Origin: UBA5359 sp028699365 [NCBI: bacterium]
Lineage (GTDB): Bacteria > UBP13 > UBA5359
Reading direction: 5' to 3'
Assembly (NCBI GenBank): GCA_028699365.1
Contig: JAQVUQ010000031.1
Location: forward strand, 1 to 13,652
Length of the DNA: 13,652 bases
The notes beneath the pieces were generated by a model. It was not told the origin of the DNA, did no database searches, and was given only the letters and a program-made list of their open reading frames with translations. A program made the translations under genes and the position numbers. Of this stretch, positions 1 to 6,704 are shown piece after piece; within the stretch, counting starts at the first letter, position 1; every line of letters begins with the position of its first letter.

Positions 1-1
1 G

Positions 2-565
2 TCACTCTCCGCCCTGAAGCTCTCCATGAACGGTGAGCTGTTGCATATATTGTCTGAGCTGGGACGATTGCATGCCATGGTACTGCCCGGTTACACCACC
101 TATCTGATGAGCCCGGCCTTTAACAGGGATAAGGCTCAGGCGGTAGACATTATAACCCGTCTTGCCGAATTGACGGAAGTTCCTTACTATCAGTCCAGGC
201 CGGAGATCCTGCGCCTGCATCGCCGGGTTCTGGCCAGCATCACCGCCGGCACTTACTTCTATTCGCTTTACAAATGCATGCTGATGAACACGGTAAACCG
301 GGCCGATCTGGAAGGTCTGCAGATCGCCCTGGCCCTTAAGGCTTTCAAAGCCGGGAAGGGAGAATACCCCGGCGCCCTGAAGGATTTATCCGCCTCGAAA
401 TCGACACATTTGCCGGTTGATCCGTTTACCGGCACCAGCTTTATCTACCGCAAATCCGGCCAGGGCTTTATTCTCTACAGCCGCGGTCCGGACGGAGACG
501 ACGACGGCGGCAAAAACGAACTCAAGCGCGGCCTCGACGATATCGCCTGGAGATGTTCGAGATAG
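2..565 (+). CDS. C-terminal part of membrane-sensor paralog with pseudopilin-like tail (5' end outside window)
   Basis: The open frame runs in from the left edge (codon at 2-4) to the TAG at 563-565, so the ATG at 26 is probably internal. The visible 187 residues match the C-terminal third of the proteins at 653-2227, 4638-6671 and 8472-10607. They share 'MSRP/MSPAF...PYY', 'ALKAFKAGKGEYPGALKDL' and then LPVDPFTG (nt 410-433), YRKSGQGFILYS, DDDGG and a closing DDIAW. This last block resembles the C-terminal domain of GspG-type major pseudopilins (LPxDPWGxPYxY...DLYSLGxDG...ADIxxW), but no prepilin helix is visible here. By analogy, the missing part should hold membrane segments. The function is unknown; a sensory or envelope role is inferred from the paralog in the ABC operon. 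The next paralog begins 87 bp downstream on the same strand, so the two may be co-transcribed. Confidence 0.85.
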   Translation, partial: SLSALKLSMNGELLHILSELGRLHAMVLPGYTTYLMSPAFNRDKAQAVDIITRLAELTEVPYYQSRPEILRLHRRVLASITAGTYFYSLYKCMLMNTVNRADLEGLQIALALKAFKAGKGEYPGALKDLSASKSTHLPVDPFTGTSFIYRKSGQGFILYSRGPDGDDDGGKNELKRGLDDIAWRCSR

Positions 566-590
566 AGGTTTTTTATTAACAATTTTCGGT

Positions 591-614
591 CATAATACTT
601 TAGCGATTATTATG
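591..614. repeat. 7-bp inverted repeat between two paralogs
   Basis: CATAATA (591-597) and its exact complement TATTATG (608-614) are separated by 10 bp, in the short gap between two paralogous genes. There is no T-run after it, so it does not look like an intrinsic terminator. It could be a protein-binding dyad or chance in an AT-rich spacer. Confidence 0.25.
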
Positions 615-652
615 CTGAGCCGGTAATCGGTTCGTTCTGAAGGAGGCCGGTA

Positions 653-2227
653 TTGAGAACGTTTATATCGGAGGGGCGGCGTAAACAAAAGCTATACAAA
701 ATACTGATTGCTCTCGTTCTGCTTCTATCCGTATTCCTGATAACCGTATTGTTTTCTGTGCCGGTAATGATAGTTGTTGTGCCTTTCATCTCCGCCGACA
801 TGGCTGCTGTTATGTTTCTTTTCAGTTTACCCATCCTGTTTTTAATCGAAGCAGTGGTGCTGATCCGGAAGCGTAGTATCTTGTCATTGAGCGGGATAAA
901 AGCGCTTTTAGTCCCTGCTGCCGTGTTTCTGCTGTTGTCGATCTGTCTGCATACCGTCTCTGTGATCTGGACGGGAAGGGAATTGGCAAAGACAATGGCC
1001 CAGGCCAGGGCGGCGGGACTCAAGCTGTCGATACATGAAACCGTGCCGCCGCCGGTGCCGGAGGGCGAGAACGCAGCCGTTCTATATAACAAGGCATTCT
1101 CTCTTCGCTCCGCTTTGGCAGCCGGATACGGAGAAAAATGGAGTATGGTGAATTTCTATTACCGATATAAGGGCAGGGAGAGAGAGATAAAGGCCATTGT
1201 CTTAGATGCTCCCGATGCGATCAAGCTCTTTGGGTTGCTGGAGCGGGCAGTAACTATGGAGAAATGCCGGTTCGAACTCCACCGTGAGAACGGCTTGTTG
1301 ATGACCAAAATGAGCGGTGAAATGCGGGAAACGGCACGATTTCTCAGGGCCCGCGCTTATATCCTGGCGCATGAAGGCAAGGGCAGGGAAGCGCTTCATA
1401 CTATGGGGGTAGGTATAGGTCTGGGAAGAGCCTTTGACGGTTATCCTTTTGTTTTAAGTGAGCTGATAAAGATTGGTATAGAGAGGATAGCTTTTTATCA
1501 GGGTGATGCAGATCATCCGCCGGCTTTTGAGGTTGACCCTGACAGCTTCCGGAAGTTGTCGGCGGTTATGGAAAGCAGGCGCGATCGGAGAGTAGCGGCG
1601 GTCAGGAATGATGTGGCCATAACCGGTGATTACCTCTGGGGAGCGCAATCCGGGCATACGGGAAAGGATATCGGGTGTACTCTTCTGCATCCTGATACGT
1701 GGTCTTATGGCTGGTCGAATCTTTTATATCTTCCCGTATTTAAGCCGGTGATGCGGACAGGCATGGTCTATTATCTGAAGCAGAGCATGCTTGCCGCGAA
1801 GCTGATGAGCCGGCCTTATTATGAAGTGTCGGAAGCCGCCAATCATCTGGATGAGGATAGTAACGGAGGTGCAAAGATATTCAGGGCCGGCATGTTCATA
1901 TCGGGCTGGAGAGCTTTTTATGATTGCGAGGTCATGCATGATGTCCGGATGCAGGGCTTCGAAATCAGCCTGGCGCTGAAGGCTTATAAAAGCAGCCACG
2001 GCAGCTATCCCATCACCCTCGATGTCCTGGTCCCGGAATTGATGCGGAGTCTTCCGGTTGATCCGTTCACCGGTCATAACTTCCGTTATCAGCGCCAAGG
2101 CAAGGGTTTTATCCTCTACAGCCTGGGAGCCAATCAGAAGGACGACGGCGGCAAGGAGGATAAGACACGCAATATGGGAGACGATAAATCTCACCGGGAC
2201 GATATTGCCTGGAGCTGCAGGGATTAA
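653..2227 (+). CDS. Membrane protein with ABC-2 permease-derived N-terminus and large soluble domain ending in a GspG-like tail
   Basis: Of 524 residues. The start is TTG at 653, chosen because AAGGAGG lies at 640-646 with 6 nt spacing. About three hydrophobic segments come first (roughly residues 16-38, 45-71, 84-106). A long soluble region follows, opening with 'ARAAGLKLSIHETVPPPVP', 'ENAAVLYNKAF' and 'DAIKLFGLLERAV..EKCRF'. The tail has LPVDPFTG at 467-474, then YQRQGKGFILYSLG, DDGG and DDIAW, which resembles the C-terminal domain of GspG pseudopilins. Residues from about 35 onward align through the whole length with the second half of the fused permease at 4638-6671, including the last two hydrophobic segments. 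This copy therefore looks like the fused protein without its first four or five membrane helices. No ATPase is adjacent. It probably sits in the envelope; sensing or scaffold roles are inference only. There is no catalytic motif that I recognise. Confidence 0.9.
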   Translation: MRTFISEGRRKQKLYKILIALVLLLSVFLITVLFSVPVMIVVVPFISADMAAVMFLFSLPILFLIEAVVLIRKRSILSLSGIKALLVPAAVFLLLSICLHTVSVIWTGRELAKTMAQARAAGLKLSIHETVPPPVPEGENAAVLYNKAFSLRSALAAGYGEKWSMVNFYYRYKGREREIKAIVLDAPDAIKLFGLLERAVTMEKCRFELHRENGLLMTKMSGEMRETARFLRARAYILAHEGKGREALHTMGVGIGLGRAFDGYPFVLSELIKIGIERIAFYQGDADHPPAFEVDPDSFRKLSAVMESRRDRRVAAVRNDVAITGDYLWGAQSGHTGKDIGCTLLHPDTWSYGWSNLLYLPVFKPVMRTGMVYYLKQSMLAAKLMSRPYYEVSEAANHLDEDSNGGAKIFRAGMFISGWRAFYDCEVMHDVRMQGFEISLALKAYKSSHGSYPITLDVLVPELMRSLPVDPFTGHNFRYQRQGKGFILYSLGANQKDDGGKEDKTRNMGDDKSHRDDIAWSCRD

Positions 2228-2265
2228 ATCATCCGGTGGATAAGGGCCTGTGTCGGTTACTACTC

Positions 2266-2293
2266 TTGACATCGTTTGCTGCTCTGCTATGAT
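2266..2293 (+). promoter_or_regulatory. Near-consensus sigma-70 promoter of the wHTH-nucleotidyltransferase cassette
   Basis: TTGACA at 2266-2271 (perfect -35), a 16-bp spacer, and TATGAT at 2288-2293 (one mismatch to TATAAT). Transcription should start near 2300, inside the palindromic repeat array that begins at 2295. This is one of the strongest promoters in the window and points to the gene starting at 2375. Confidence 0.8.
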
Positions 2294-2294
2294 A

Positions 2295-2355
2295 TGATCA
2301 AATAATTTGATCATATGATCAAATAATTTGATCATATGATCAAATAATTTGATCA
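2295..2355. repeat. Three identical 19-bp palindromes in 21-bp register (candidate operator array)
   Basis: TGATCAAATAATTTGATCA occurs at 2295-2313, 2316-2334 and 2337-2355, each copy separated by TA. Each unit is a perfect 9-bp inverted repeat around a central A. The 21-bp period equals two helical turns, so all three dyads face the same side of the DNA. The array starts one base after the -10 box and covers the expected transcription start and leader, ending 19 bp before the ATG at 2375. This fits autoregulation by the winged-helix protein encoded next. Each unit carries two GATC sites, six in 61 bp. In RNA each unit could also fold as a hairpin. Confidence 0.9.
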
Positions 2356-2374
2356 TGATAACGGAGTGTTTGCC

Positions 2375-2719
2375 ATGCTTGAACCCATAATGGGATCTGC
2401 TGTAAAAGAGAGAATATTACTGTTTATTCTGACTCATAGCAATGCTTATGCCAGAGAGATCAGCGGTGTCATGGATATGAACTACTATACGGTTCAGAGA
2501 TTTCTGCACCAACTGGAAGCAGACGGGATACTGTACAGCCGTCTTCGTGGAAAAATCCGTCTATTCGAGTTCAATCCCAGGTATACTTTTTTACCTGAAC
2601 TGAAAGCTTTACTGGAAAAGGTGCTGAAGTATCTGCCGGAAGAAGAGGTCGAGAACTACTATAAGCCCAGGTTGCGACCGAGGAAGAGCGGAAAGGATTT
2701 AAGATATGACCGATCGTAG
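2375..2719 (+). CDS. Winged-helix DNA-binding protein, putative antitoxin/autorepressor
   Basis: 114 residues from ATG 2375, chosen over GTG 2366 because ACGGAG (2361-2366) is spaced 8 nt from that ATG. It is a small winged helix-turn-helix protein. An opening helix (residues 8-20, 'SAVKERILLFILT') precedes helix 2 'YAREISGVMD' (25-34), recognition helix 'NYYTVQRFLHQLEADGIL' (36-53) and a basic wing 'YSRLRGKIRLFEF' (54-66). A helical and basic tail (KPRLRPRKSGK) follows. Proteins of this kind often precede nucleotidyltransferase genes, and here the next gene overlaps by 14 bp, so translation is coupled. It is the obvious candidate to bind the triple palindrome at 2295-2355. Antitoxin function is inferred from the AbiEi/AbiEii analogy and not from a diagnostic motif; it may simply be the cassette's repressor. 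Confidence 0.85.
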   Translation: MLEPIMGSAVKERILLFILTHSNAYAREISGVMDMNYYTVQRFLHQLEADGILYSRLRGKIRLFEFNPRYTFLPELKALLEKVLKYLPEEEVENYYKPRLRPRKSGKDLRYDRS

Positions 2720-3236
2720 TGTAACGGCTTTGGCAGCACGTATATGCAGCTATCTGAGAGACAACGGGGTTGATACGGTTCTATCCGGAGGCTCTTGCGT
2801 GACGATCTATTCCGAGAGCAGATACGTTTCTCTTGATCTGGACTTTGTTCTGATGCAGGGAAAGGGACCGAAAAGCGTTACGGAGTTGATGGAGAATCTC
2901 GGTTTTAAGTCTAAGGGACGAATATTTGTTCACCCGGAGATAGAATATTCGGTAGAGTTTATGCGGCCACCACTGGCTATTGGAGAGGAAAAGATCGAGA
3001 GGGTAAATGAAATAACCGAGGGACCATATACGCTCAAACTCCTTATGCCCACAGATTGCGCTAAGGACCGGCTGGCGGCATATTTCTATTGGAACGATAT
3101 GCAATCTCTTGATCAGGCTGTGCTTGTTGCGCAAAAGCAAAATATCGATCTTGAAGAAATAAGGCGATGGGCTGCTTCAGAGAATCATTTGGATAAATAC
3201 GAAGATTTCCTGAATAGACTCAGTGGATGCCTCTGA
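2706..3236 (+). CDS. AbiEii-like nucleotidyltransferase, putative toxin of a two-gene cassette
   Basis: 176 residues; ATG 2706 overlaps the end of the wHTH gene and has AAAGGA about 8 nt upstream. The N-terminal half carries a polymerase-beta-type nucleotidyltransferase core: 'LSGGSCVTIYS' (GGS at 28-30), 'SLDLDF' (Asp44 and Asp46 of the metal-binding DxD), and a likely third carboxylate, Glu84 in 'YSVEF'. The C-terminal half has the conserved stretch 'PTDCAKDRLAAYFYWND' followed by a helical segment. I recognise this as a widespread conserved family usually annotated as a hypothetical protein or AbiEii-related nucleotidyltransferase. With the preceding winged-helix gene it makes a plausible type IV-like abortive-infection or toxin-antitoxin pair. 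All core residues seem present, so it is likely active. The substrate (tRNA, protein or nucleotide) cannot be told from sequence. Confidence 0.8.
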   Translation: MTDRSVTALAARICSYLRDNGVDTVLSGGSCVTIYSESRYVSLDLDFVLMQGKGPKSVTELMENLGFKSKGRIFVHPEIEYSVEFMRPPLAIGEEKIERVNEITEGPYTLKLLMPTDCAKDRLAAYFYWNDMQSLDQAVLVAQKQNIDLEEIRRWAASENHLDKYEDFLNRLSGCL

Positions 3237-3260
3237 ACTTATCGTAGCTAATTCGTCACC

Positions 3261-3289
3261 TTGACTCCAATCCTTCTTTTGCGTATACT
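3261..3289 (+). promoter_or_regulatory. Sigma-70 promoter of the GntR-ABC operon
   Basis: TTGACT at 3261-3266, a 17-bp spacer and TATACT at 3284-3289, with optimal spacing. The predicted start near 3296 leaves a leader of about 30 nt before the GntR gene at 3327. Confidence 0.75.
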
Positions 3290-3309
3290 GTATTAAGACA
3301 ATGATACAG
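3288..3309. promoter_or_regulatory. Candidate operator for the YtrA-type GntR repressor
   Basis: CTGTAT (3288-3293) and ATACAG (3304-3309) form a perfect 6-bp dyad with a 10-bp gap. It overlaps the end of the -10 box and the expected start site. A repressor bound here would block RNA polymerase. GntR-family dimers commonly bind such GTAT...ATAC dyads, and the regulator gene starts 17 bp downstream, so autoregulation is the simplest reading. Confidence 0.5.
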
Positions 3310-3326
3310 CAGTCCAAAGAGGAAAC

Positions 3327-3743
3327 ATGTTTATCAGGCTCGATCCACAAAGCGGTGTTCCGCTGTATATGCAGATCATAAATCAGGTCAGGCAGCAGGT
3401 AGCCGGCGGCGTGCTGCTGCCCGGAGATCGCCTGCCCTCGGTCCGGGAACTGGCCCTGCAACTGCGCATCAACCCCAATACCGTGGCGCGGGCTTACAGG
3501 GAACTCAGGCATGACGAACTGCTGACCAGCCAATGGGGGGATGGGAACTTTATTTCAGTCGAGGCTGCCGTTACCGGCGATAAAGAGAGAGTGCGAATAG
3601 TCTCAGAAGCGCTTGATTCCGCTCTGAAGCTGGCTGCGGATATGATGATGAAACCCTCCGAAATTGCGGAACTGCTTGAGGAGCGTTTACGGGCAATGCG
3701 CGAGGTATCGCATGAAGACGAGGATACGGACAGGGAGGCTTGA
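3327..3743 (+). CDS. GntR-family transcriptional regulator, YtrA subfamily
   Basis: 138 residues from ATG 3327, with AGAGG at 3318-3322. The N-terminal winged helix is typical: 'GVPLYMQIINQVRQQVAGG' (10-28), 'PGDRLPSVRELALQLRINPNTVARAYREL' (32-60) and a wing 'TSQWGDGNFIS' (67-77). After this there are only about 60 residues of helix and no large effector domain, which is the hallmark of the short YtrA subfamily. Such regulators normally repress an adjacent ABC transporter operon, often one responding to cell-wall-active compounds. Here the ATPase gene starts 1 nt after the stop, followed by two permease genes, so it should control the whole operon from the dyad at 3288-3309. The ligand is unknown. 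Confidence 0.93.
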   Translation: MFIRLDPQSGVPLYMQIINQVRQQVAGGVLLPGDRLPSVRELALQLRINPNTVARAYRELRHDELLTSQWGDGNFISVEAAVTGDKERVRIVSEALDSALKLAADMMMKPSEIAELLEERLRAMREVSHEDEDTDREA

Positions 3744-3744
3744 G

Positions 3745-4641
3745 ATGCAATACGCTATAGAGACTAGTAATCTGACCAAGAGATATAGCCGGCACAAGAC
3801 AGCGGTGGACAACCTGAACCTTGTCGTGCCCGCCGGCTCAGTCTACGTCCTGCTGGGCTGCAACGGTGCCGGCAAGACCACCACCATCAGGATGCTGATG
3901 GGGCTGCTGCGAAAGAGTGCCGGGGATATCGCCGTTCTGGGTCTGGATCCGGATAAGGAACCTGTGGCGCTGAAGAGAAGGGTAGGTTTTGTCGCCGATA
4001 ATCAGAAGATGTACGACTGGATGACGGTCAGGGAGATAATAGGTTTCTGCCGTCCTTTCTACCCTACCTGGGATGATAATTTGGTGAGCGAGCTTGTCGA
4101 TCTTTTCGGATTGCCTGCCGGCAGCAGGCTGCGGGATCTCTCCAGGGGCATGTACGGCAAGGTGGCCCTGCTGCTGGGGCTGGCCCACAGGCCGGAACTG
4201 CTGATACTCGACGATCCCACCTCGGGACTTGATCCTCTGGCCCGGCGAGAATTCATGGAGGGGGTGATAGGGGTTATTCAACAGCAGGAGCGCACCGTCT
4301 TCTTCTCCACCCATATAGTGGATGAGGCGGAGCAGGTGGCGGATTGGATAGGCATATTGGATGGTGGCAAGCTGCTCCTCTCTCAGGCGTTGGAAGAGGT
4401 GAAGGAGAACATAAAGCAGATCAAACTCCTCTTCGATGCGGAACCGCCGTCTGATATCGATCTGCCGGGGATCGTAAAACGTCAAAGCAGCGGCAGGGAA
4501 TTGTTGTTGACTGTCAGGGACTATACACCTCAGTTGACGGAGTCCTTGGGGCGCTACAATCCCAGGAGCGTTGAAGTGCTGGATATGTGCCTGGAAGATA
4601 TCTTTGTCTCACTGGTAAGCAGAAAGCAGGTTGACAGATGA
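3745..4641 (+). CDS. ABC transporter ATP-binding protein (YtrB/CcmA-like)
   Basis: 298 residues. The start is ATG 3745, with GGGAGG at 3733-3738 and 6 nt spacing; an in-frame ATG at 3664 lies inside the GntR gene and has no such site. The nucleotide-binding domain is complete: Walker A GCNGAGKTT (38-46), a Q-loop region near 'ADNQKMYDWMTV' (84-95), signature LSRGMYGK (132-139), Walker B LLILDDP (152-158), D-loop SGLD (160-163) and switch His190 in 'FFSTHIVDEAE'. About 85 extra C-terminal residues form the usual small accessory domain. It powers ABC-2 type permeases and probably works with the two permeases encoded next, the first overlapping by ATGA. The catalytic glutamate after Walker B is Asp157, and the proline usual in Walker A is Cys39. 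Both are unusual but not clearly inactivating. Confidence 0.95.
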   Translation: MQYAIETSNLTKRYSRHKTAVDNLNLVVPAGSVYVLLGCNGAGKTTTIRMLMGLLRKSAGDIAVLGLDPDKEPVALKRRVGFVADNQKMYDWMTVREIIGFCRPFYPTWDDNLVSELVDLFGLPAGSRLRDLSRGMYGKVALLLGLAHRPELLILDDPTSGLDPLARREFMEGVIGVIQQQERTVFFSTHIVDEAEQVADWIGILDGGKLLLSQALEEVKENIKQIKLLFDAEPPSDIDLPGIVKRQSSGRELLLTVRDYTPQLTESLGRYNPRSVEVLDMCLEDIFVSLVSRKQVDR

Positions 4642-6671
4642 GTGCGGCTGCAATAAGGGCGCTTATCTGGAAGGAGTGGCGTGAGCAGCGGCTGGCGTTG
4701 ACTCTGAGGGCTCTCCTTATAATAGGCTGGTCTATTACGCTTGTTATTATCTGTGGGCATAATATTCAACTTGCGGGTGTACTGATAATACTATCTCTAA
4801 CGGTAATGCCGCTTATCATTGCTGCTATCTCTGGCGTGTTATCTTTTGCTACTGAGACGGTTCATGGCAGATGGATGTTCCTTAGCAGCCGTGCCCTTGC
4901 TGTTGGCAATGCCTTCGGCATTAAATACCTGTTCGGTTTTTTATCAAGTGTCCTTCTCTGCTTAATCAGTTGGTCAACGATTATTACGTTGATGCCGGAT
5001 CAACATATCCCGGATGGTTGGTCGGCATACCTAAATATCGTGTGGATCGGCGGCTATCTCTTTCTTGTTGCTTTTATTTATGCATCCACAGTTATGAGCA
5101 TAATGCTGGCCGGCAGAGCCATTATAGCGCTCATGCTGGCTCCGTTTATTATAGTCTTTACGATAATCCTTACCATACTGGCTTTAATTGCCGTTATTCC
5201 CTTTATGCTATCCTATAAAGCGCTATTCTGCATCTATATGCTTATGCTGGCATTGTCGCTTACTATGTCGGGCGCCACACTTTGGAAAAGAGATATATCG
5301 AAAGGCTCCGGCAAAGGCAGGACGCTGCTGACCTTAGCCGGGGTTATTATAATTGTGTCCATTCTGCTGCATACGGTCTCGACGGTTTATACCAGTCTGA
5401 AATTGAAGAATGCTGTAGCCGAGGCCAGGGCTGAGGGGCTAAAGCTGTCAATTGCAGAGATCATCCCATCGCCAGTGCCTGAGGCCGAGAATGCTGCTGT
5501 CCTCTATAATGAAGCCTTTGCACTGCAATCAAAGTTATATTCAAGGTATAAGCAAACATGGCGTAAATATCACCAGTATCCCGGTGAGACAATGCCCAAT
5601 AAGCTGAAGGTAATGCAAATTGAAGATAAGGATGCCATAAAGCTATTCAATTTACTGGAGAAGGCTGTGGCGATGAAGAAATGCCGATTTGCAGACGATT
5701 ACTGGCTAGGCTTATTTAGAAATGATAGGGTAACAGACAATGTCTGGCATGTATCAAGATTCTTGGGCAAACGTACTCTTGCACTTATTGAGGAAGGTAG
5801 AAAAGATGAAGCATTAAAAACCGTTGAGGTGGGCTTGAAGCTAGGGGCAAGCATGGATAATCACCCGAGCATTTCGAATATTTATTGTGGATATATTAAA
5901 GCGTCCATATGTAATAGTATTATTCCTCGTCATGGTAAGACCGGTATGCTATCAGGATTTATAGTCGATATGGATGATTTTCACAGGATATCGTCCATTG
6001 TAAAAAGAAGAGGCAATGACGTTGCCAGTATCTTGAAAAACGAAATAGCTATAGGAAATGACCTATGTTTCGGGGAGCTGTCGACCTATATTTATAATCG
6101 AGGGAACAGGTTAGGCTTTAATTCGTATCGACTGAGAGATGGTCCTGGCATTTTGATGGCTATATACTATACATATCCGCTCAGGCCCATTCTGTTAAAT
6201 GACAATGCCTCCTTTTTGCAATTGGGCATGCAGTTGCTGAAACTATCTAACCAACCTTTTTATAAAGCACGTAACGCTATTGAAAATCTGAATGAGAAAT
6301 TGGATAACAATCTGCACAATGGGAATGTTCTGCGTTGTCCCTTTACCATCATAGGTGGTACCTATATATTAAATTCGAATATATATCAGGAGGCAGCGGA
6401 GTATGAATCGGTGCTTGAGAGCTTAAGAGTTGGCATGGCACTCAAGGCATACAGGCATTCTTATGGCAACTATCCCATGACCCTTGATACTTTAACGCCG
6501 GATATTCTGCCGTATCTGCCTACTGATCCTCTGACTGGAGAAAGTTATTATTATCATCGGCAGGATCAAGGGTTTATTCTCTACGGCTTGGGACCGAATT
6601 TGAGGGATGAGCGCCGAAAATACGGGAAGGATAATCCTTGCGACGATATCGTCTGGCGTTCCGTTGACTGA
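4638..6671 (+). CDS. ABC-2 type permease fused to large sensor domain with GspG-like C-terminus
   Basis: 677 residues; the ATG overlaps the ATPase stop (ATGA), so translation is coupled. The N-terminal 250 residues are an ABC-2 permease: 'LIWKEWREQR' at 9-18, then about seven hydrophobic segments (near 24-40, 45-70, 98-117, 133-156, 160-187, 192-213, 229-250), with the cytoplasmic 'ATETVHGRWMFLSSRA' loop at 71-86. The remaining 420 residues form the shared sensor region: 'AEARAEGLKLSIAEIIPSPVP', 'ENAAVLYNEAF', 'DAIKLFNLLEKAVAMKKCRF', helical repeats, then LPTDPLTG at 627-634, 'GFILYGLGPN' and DDIVW. The tail resembles GspG pseudopilins but lacks the prepilin leader. Known ABC-2 permeases of this size do not normally carry such a domain. 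The last transmembrane segments and the whole soluble part align with the stand-alone protein at 653-2227. Codons from about 5550 to 6400 are more AT-rich than the flanks. Export or sensing by the complex is inference. Confidence 0.92.
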   Translation: MSAAAIRALIWKEWREQRLALTLRALLIIGWSITLVIICGHNIQLAGVLIILSLTVMPLIIAAISGVLSFATETVHGRWMFLSSRALAVGNAFGIKYLFGFLSSVLLCLISWSTIITLMPDQHIPDGWSAYLNIVWIGGYLFLVAFIYASTVMSIMLAGRAIIALMLAPFIIVFTIILTILALIAVIPFMLSYKALFCIYMLMLALSLTMSGATLWKRDISKGSGKGRTLLTLAGVIIIVSILLHTVSTVYTSLKLKNAVAEARAEGLKLSIAEIIPSPVPEAENAAVLYNEAFALQSKLYSRYKQTWRKYHQYPGETMPNKLKVMQIEDKDAIKLFNLLEKAVAMKKCRFADDYWLGLFRNDRVTDNVWHVSRFLGKRTLALIEEGRKDEALKTVEVGLKLGASMDNHPSISNIYCGYIKASICNSIIPRHGKTGMLSGFIVDMDDFHRISSIVKRRGNDVASILKNEIAIGNDLCFGELSTYIYNRGNRLGFNSYRLRDGPGILMAIYYTYPLRPILLNDNASFLQLGMQLLKLSNQPFYKARNAIENLNEKLDNNLHNGNVLRCPFTIIGGTYILNSNIYQEAAEYESVLESLRVGMALKAYRHSYGNYPMTLDTLTPDILPYLPTDPLTGESYYYHRQDQGFILYGLGPNLRDERRKYGKDNPCDDIVWRSVD

Positions 6672-6704
6672 AGCATTTGGAATATATGAAGCATGGAGGC
6701 GAAA

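Noticed and set aside
2295-2355. CRISPR-like array
   Set aside because: Three identical palindromic units separated by only 2 bp have no spacers, and no cas gene is near. It reads as an operator or hairpin array.
2295-2355. Intrinsic terminator of the upstream sensor gene
   Set aside because: The stems are AT-rich, with no T-run after them, and the array lies downstream of a strong promoter, so it belongs to the next cassette.
1724-2356. Long minus-strand open frame beginning with a repeated MIKLFDH heptapeptide
   Set aside because: The heptad is simply the 21-bp palindrome array read as codons, and the rest is antisense to the clear sensor gene at 653-2227. No ribosome site is visible.
3664-3744. 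Upstream ATG 3664 as the start of the ABC ATPase
   Set aside because: It would overlap the GntR gene by 80 bp with no ribosome site, and its 27 extra residues are unlike the family. ATG 3745 has GGGAGG at proper spacing.
3838-4485. 215-codon minus-strand open frame
   Set aside because: It lies entirely antisense to the ABC ATPase, whose Walker, signature and switch motifs prove the plus strand is coding.
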